A stretch of DNA of 64,000 nt from Loxodes magnus (lineage: Eukaryota > Ciliophora > Karyorelictea > Loxodida > Loxodidae), in NCBI GenBank assembly GCA_946699065.1, contig CAMPDV010000904.1:62001-126000 (forward strand), given 5' to 3'. Shown here one piece after another: positions 63,646-64,000 of this stretch. The notes under the pieces are model-generated. The model saw only the letters and a program-made list of their open reading frames with translations, had not been told where the DNA came from and made no database searches. The position numbers and the translations under genes are program-made. Numbering within the stretch: the stretch's first letter is position 1; every line of letters begins with the position of its first letter.

Positions 63646-64000
63646 GGTGGAAAGCCCTTTCCTTCGGATGTTGCTTGGAGGCCCAGCAAGGCAAATAAAA
63701 AATAAGCGCAGACGGAGGATAAATCGGAGAAAGAGAAATCAATGACAAGAGAAATCCGATGTAACAAGCTGAAGAACTCTGAATGCCAGGAGGAACCTTT
63801 CTTCATTATAGGTCGGGGAAATGTACCCGTAATCGCATATTGCATCCTATGCTTTGGAAGGAAAAATTGCAGGGACGTACTGCAGGAAGGGAAAACAGGG
63901 ACAGAGAGACATAAAATTTTTTTTTCGACATTAAATAAAATTAATTTAAAGAGCTGCGAACCAACGAGAGTGCTACGCTCTCAATAATCCAATTTATTTA
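63646..64000 (+). CDS. Possible ORF in a GC-elevated island, running off the right edge
   Basis: Composition changes sharply to near-balanced GC at about 63,645. A + strand frame is open from about 63,646 (GKPFPSDVAWRPSKANKK) through an ATG at 63,742 (MTREIRCNKLKNSECQEE) to the window end when TAA = Gln. Under the standard code it stops at 63,985-63,987. The product is Lys/Glu/Cys-rich and includes AYCILCFGRKNC, with a CxxC pair. I recognise no family. The opposite strand is also open (63,624-63,845) but encodes a hydrophobic, less convincing product. This could be an exon, part of a dispersed element or a non-coding conserved sequence. Confidence 0.3.
63649..63662. other. Short palindrome GGAAAG-CC-CTTTCC
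   Basis: A perfect 6-bp inverted repeat with a 2-bp centre at the left limit of the GC-elevated island. The same stem sequences, in opposite order, occur at 58,206-58,225. No function is inferred. Confidence 0.5.
63966..63982. other. Hairpin GAGAGTG-CTA-CGCTCTC
   Basis: A 7-bp stem, with one G-T wobble if transcribed, closes a 3-base loop near the right edge of the GC-elevated island. It could be an RNA hairpin or the end of a dispersed element, but no terminator-like T-run follows. Confidence 0.5.

Noticed and set aside
63624..63845. Hydrophobic 73-residue minus-strand ORF in the GC-elevated island
   Set aside because: It overlaps a more protein-like + strand frame and has no recognisable motif. 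It remains possible but is not annotated separately.

Overview
This is a eukaryotic, AT-rich window, most likely from a ciliate. About 90% of it (bases 1 to about 57,750) is one uninterrupted satellite array. It is built from an 80-bp monomer, roughly 720 copies, and runs off the left edge. The remaining 6.2 kb is unique flank with one well-preserved large gene, one decayed protease gene, short unidentified ORFs and small low-complexity repeats. I see no rRNA, tRNA, CRISPR, bacterial operon structure or telomere repeats.

The main result is the genetic code. A minus-strand frame from an ATG at 62,323 is unbroken by TGA for 673 codons but contains about 64 TAA/TAG codons. Read as Gln, these give a coherent protein: N-terminal RING-type zinc finger, long Gln-rich coiled coil, pentapeptide repeats, WD40 propeller. 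The TAR codons fall where Gln is natural (e.g. VLQGHTDSV, SSDQTIRLWN). With standard stops only scraps would be visible. TAR = Gln is known in ciliates, some diplomonads, oxymonads and some ulvophyte algae.

TGA also appears to be read as Trp. The first in-frame TGA (60,302-60,304) replaces the conserved Trp of the sixth WD blade (IRI-W-NINNGQC). The seventh blade and a C-terminal tail lie beyond it in the same frame. In a second locus (62,777-63,470, minus), resembling a Ulp1/C48 cysteine protease, a TGA replaces the Trp directly after the putative catalytic His. Sense TGA plus TAR = Gln matches the ambiguous codes of karyorelict ciliates (NCBI table 27) or Condylostoma (table 28). The alternative is a TAR = Gln ciliate in which these TGAs are nonsense mutations.

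Layout: 1-57,750 satellite, with higher-order duplications of 0.96, 2.1, 3.8, 5.6 and 6.2 kb; 57,750-57,960 decayed array edge; 57,981-58,325 short unidentified + strand ORF; 58,330-59,950 AT-rich spacer with a duplicated module, an A/C-rich simple repeat and a roughly 55-bp tandem repeat; 59,957-62,323 RING/coiled-coil/pentapeptide/WD40 gene (minus); 62,330-62,776 AT-rich spacer; 62,777-63,470 decayed Ulp1-like gene split by an AT-rich insertion; 63,646-64,000 GC-elevated island with a possible + strand ORF. The sequence does not show whether this is germline (micronuclear) or somatic DNA. A satellite of this size beside a disrupted gene would fit a germline chromosome or a pericentromere-like region, but that is inference.
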